Source of the DNA: JACPSX01 sp035288405 [NCBI: bacterium]
Lineage (GTDB): Bacteria; JACPSX01
Assembly: GCA_035288405.1 (NCBI GenBank)
Contig: DATEAK010000157.1
Coordinates: forward strand, 1-17,622
Reading direction: 5' to 3'
Length of the DNA: 17,622 nt
The notes under the pieces are model-generated. The model made no database searches. It saw only the letters and a list, made by a program, of their open reading frames with translations, and was not told the origin of the DNA. This document shows, one piece after another, positions 16,150 through 17,622 of the stretch (position 1 is the stretch's first letter; each line of letters starts with the position of its first letter). Both the position numbers and the translations under genes were made by a program.

Positions 16150-16662
16150 CTAATTTTCTACGACTGCAACAGGACTGGAGGACCGGTCCGGTTGAGGCAA
16201 AGCTTCATTGCTCTGGGGCACAGACCTGCCTGGGGATTTGGCCTTCTTGTCAAAGGCGTCCCTCAAGCGCAGATTTTGTTGGGTGAGTTCGTAGTGCTCC
16301 AGCCCCCGTTTCACGGTAAGTAATAGATTTTCTTCACACCAGGGAGTGAGAATGAATTGATAAATTTGATCCTGGGCAATCAGATCGGAAACCGCGGGCA
16401 GAGCATTTTCCTTGGCAACAATAACACTCAAGACTTCCGGGTGTGTGCGCTTCACTGTTTGAATGAATTCCCCATCGGGACCGCAATCCTGTTCAAAATC
16501 GCTCACAATCATGTGAACTTCGCTGTTGTTTTCAATGAGTTCCAATGCCTGGTCCGGGCTTTCTACTGAATACACGACGTAGCCTTCCGAGGTCATAATG
16601 GATTCAAGCCTCTCCAGGGTCTCAGGATTGGGACTCACCACGATTACGGTATGGAGAGTCAT
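16150..16662 (-). CDS. Stand-alone degenerate (pseudo-)receiver protein
   Basis: A 170-residue protein with a CheY-like receiver fold (about 3-125) and a low-complexity tail rich in Ser, Pro and Gln (about 138-170) without a known output domain. D55 in VSDFEQD sits at the phospho-acceptor position, but the usual acidic pair is replaced by S10/N12 in VVSPNPE, the conserved Thr/Ser by A83, and the Lys by T106 (LTPW in place of TKPW). Phosphorylation would therefore be weak or absent, and a role as a protein-docking or decoy partner for the downstream kinase is an inference. The ATG at 16662 has a near-perfect AGGAGGTG ribosome site. It is the first gene of the seven-gene signalling cluster. Confidence 0.88.
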   Translation of the reverse strand: MTLHTVIVVSPNPETLERLESIMTSEGYVVYSVESPDQALELIENNSEVHMIVSDFEQDCGPDGEFIQTVKRTHPEVLSVIVAKENALPAVSDLIAQDQIYQFILTPWCEENLLLTVKRGLEHYELTQQNLRLRDAFDKKAKSPGRSVPQSNEALPQPDRSSSPVAVVEN

Positions 16663-16834
16663 TTTTCCACCTCCTGATGGGACCAGCCGTACCGGTAGTA
16701 ACTCTACAGGACCACTTATCGGCTCCCCCCCCGTTAATCTTGACCCATCCCCTGGAAAAAACAGAGTTTCACAACAGTTCCCGTCAGGGGGAAACCATCA
16801 CAAAATGAGGCTGCCTATTTTTCGCGAGAGATAA
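16663..16834. other. Leader region of the signalling cluster
   Basis: This stretch before the receiver gene holds no gene. On the minus strand it has eight G in a row (plus strand C at 16725-16732), a short inverted repeat TTCCC-N6-GGGAA (plus 16778-16793) and an 8-base palindrome TACCGGTA near 16689. I found no convincing sigma70 or sigma54 promoter, although the cluster must be transcribed from here or from further upstream. Confidence 0.4.
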
Positions 16835-16957
16835 GGAGGTGCGGAGTGCGCTGGCGATCCTGACCTTGTCTATCAGGCCGTTAAACCAGCCCGCAGATTT
16901 GTTGTCTTAGGTGGCGCTTCCGACACGATCGCCCACTGTGACAAAGATAGGTAGCCA
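16835..16957 (-). pseudogene. Decayed LamG-domain tail, stop-interrupted
   Basis: Translated in the frame of the preceding LamG gene, these 41 codons align without gaps to codons at 17060-17182 of that gene, exactly 225 bases upstream on the minus strand. By hand I count 20 identical residues of 41, including W-F-T-V-D-V early and GWFNGLIDKVRI against GWFDGFIDEIRI, then RTS. A TAA stop (16907-16909) interrupts it and no start is visible, so it cannot be expressed as a LamG domain. Many silent positions also differ, so it is an old relic of a second LamG domain and not a recent duplication. Confidence 0.7.
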
Positions 16958-16993
16958 CTCTCCAATCGCTTCAGAGAATAAAACGGTAGGCAC

Positions 16994-17622
16994 CTACTGC
17001 TCCTGCCAGGAAGTGACCGTTACGGAAGAGGCGCTTCCGGTATATTCGGTGAGAGGGAAGGACGTTCGGGCCACCTTGGAGATGCGGATCTCGTCGATGA
17101 AACCGTCAAACCAGCCGGAAAACTCGTTGTCGTTGGTTCCGATTCTCACCGGATCGACGACCGTTTTGAAGGCTCCCCCCCAGGTCTCTGACTTCACCAG
17201 GACGCCGTTTTTGTACAGTTTCGCCATGGTTCCGTCGTAGGTGAAGGCCAGGTGAGTCCACGTGTCCAGCGGCACCGTGTTCGGTGCACCCGACAAGAGG
17301 ATCATTGATGTGGTTCCAATCTCGACCTTGCCCCGAAAATACTTCGAGCTTCCTGACTTGATCGTGCGGAGTTGGAAGCCCTCCTGCCCTTTTTCCACGA
17401 TCCACAGGTTGTCCTTCACGCGGGGGTAAACCCAGGCTTCAATCGTGATGGCCGAGTTGAAGTTCAAGGAGGCGGCGTCGGGGACTCGCACGAAGCTGGA
17501 AGACCCGTTGAAATCCAGGGCGCTGCCGAATTTTCCGCCCGCAGTCCAGGTGGCATTGAAAATGTCCCCATGGTTTCCGTTTGTCGTTCCATCGAAGGCC
17601 TTTGCGCCCGAGCCCTCGTTGA
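16994..17622 (-). CDS. LamG/concanavalin A-like domain protein, C-terminal 208 residues (N-terminus beyond the right edge)
   Basis: The reading frame is open to the window edge (first full codon at 17620), so the GTG at 17491 is internal and the protein is longer. The visible part is one LamG (laminin G-like jellyroll) domain: it opens with NEGSGAKAFDGTTNGNHGD and KFGSALDFNGSSSFVRVPD, continues with ITIEAWVYP, DTWTHLAFTYDG and KLYKNGVLV, and closes with GWFDGFIDEIRISKVARTS. Such domains bind carbohydrate or surface ligands in large exported proteins. The signal peptide and other domains would lie off the window, so export is inferred. It ends with TAG after a short Ser/Thr-rich tail. It is on the same strand as the signalling cluster, 331 bases upstream of it, with a decayed LamG tail between. 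Confidence 0.85.
   Translation of the reverse strand, partial: NEGSGAKAFDGTTNGNHGDIFNATWTAGGKFGSALDFNGSSSFVRVPDAASLNFNSAITIEAWVYPRVKDNLWIVEKGQEGFQLRTIKSGSSKYFRGKVEIGTTSMILLSGAPNTVPLDTWTHLAFTYDGTMAKLYKNGVLVKSETWGGAFKTVVDPVRIGTNDNEFSGWFDGFIDEIRISKVARTSFPLTEYTGSASSVTVTSWQEQ

Noticed and set aside
17106-17405. Alternative minus-strand frame inside the LamG gene
   Set aside because: The frame at 16994-17622 shows a full LamG pattern open to the window edge; the other frame shows none.

Overview
The window reads as one continuous piece of a moderately GC-rich bacterial chromosome. Gene content (biosynthetic housekeeping genes beside a dense block of GAF, PAS, receiver, GGDEF, HD-GYP and CHASE2-cyclase proteins, plus a LamG-type exported protein) suggests an environmental, probably Gram-negative lineage of the Desulfobacterota, Nitrospirota, NC10 or Acidobacteriota kind. 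That placement is an impression from gene style only. No rRNA, tRNA, CRISPR array, insertion sequence or phage gene was seen.

Left part (1-4343). A minus-strand set mtnP-hemL-eno is transcribed toward coordinate 1, with spacings of 9 and 12 bases; eno runs off the left edge. A sigma70-like promoter lies just upstream of mtnP. Divergent from it, on the plus strand, are a 64-residue unrecognised protein and a Rossmann/DUF2520 dehydrogenase-like gene.

Middle (4340-7241). A minus-strand amino-acid block leuC-leuD-asd is tightly packed (ATGA overlap between leuC and leuD, 29 bases between leuD and asd). asd meets the DUF2520 gene tail to tail, and both stop codons sit in one four-base TTAA.

Right part (7342-16662). 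Seven minus-strand signalling genes lie head to tail. In order of transcription they are: a degenerate receiver protein, a GAF-PAS histidine kinase, a receiver-GGDEF diguanylate cyclase, a GAF-GAF-HD-GYP phosphodiesterase, a CHASE2 class III nucleotide cyclase, a class II-like metallo-beta-lactamase-fold cyclic-nucleotide phosphodiesterase, and a receiver-HD-GYP phosphodiesterase. The cluster encodes predicted makers and breakers of two second messengers, c-di-GMP and cAMP. A membrane sensor feeds the cAMP side and a soluble kinase probably feeds the c-di-GMP side. GAF domains in the kinase and one HD-GYP protein carry a motif resembling that of cyclic-nucleotide-binding GAF domains, so cAMP to c-di-GMP cross-talk is a testable idea. 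This cluster is the most interesting part of the window.

Right edge (16663-17622). The C-terminal 208 residues of a LamG/concanavalin-like protein enter from beyond the edge. They are followed in the same frame by a decayed second LamG tail, interrupted by a stop codon, which lies in the leader of the signalling cluster.
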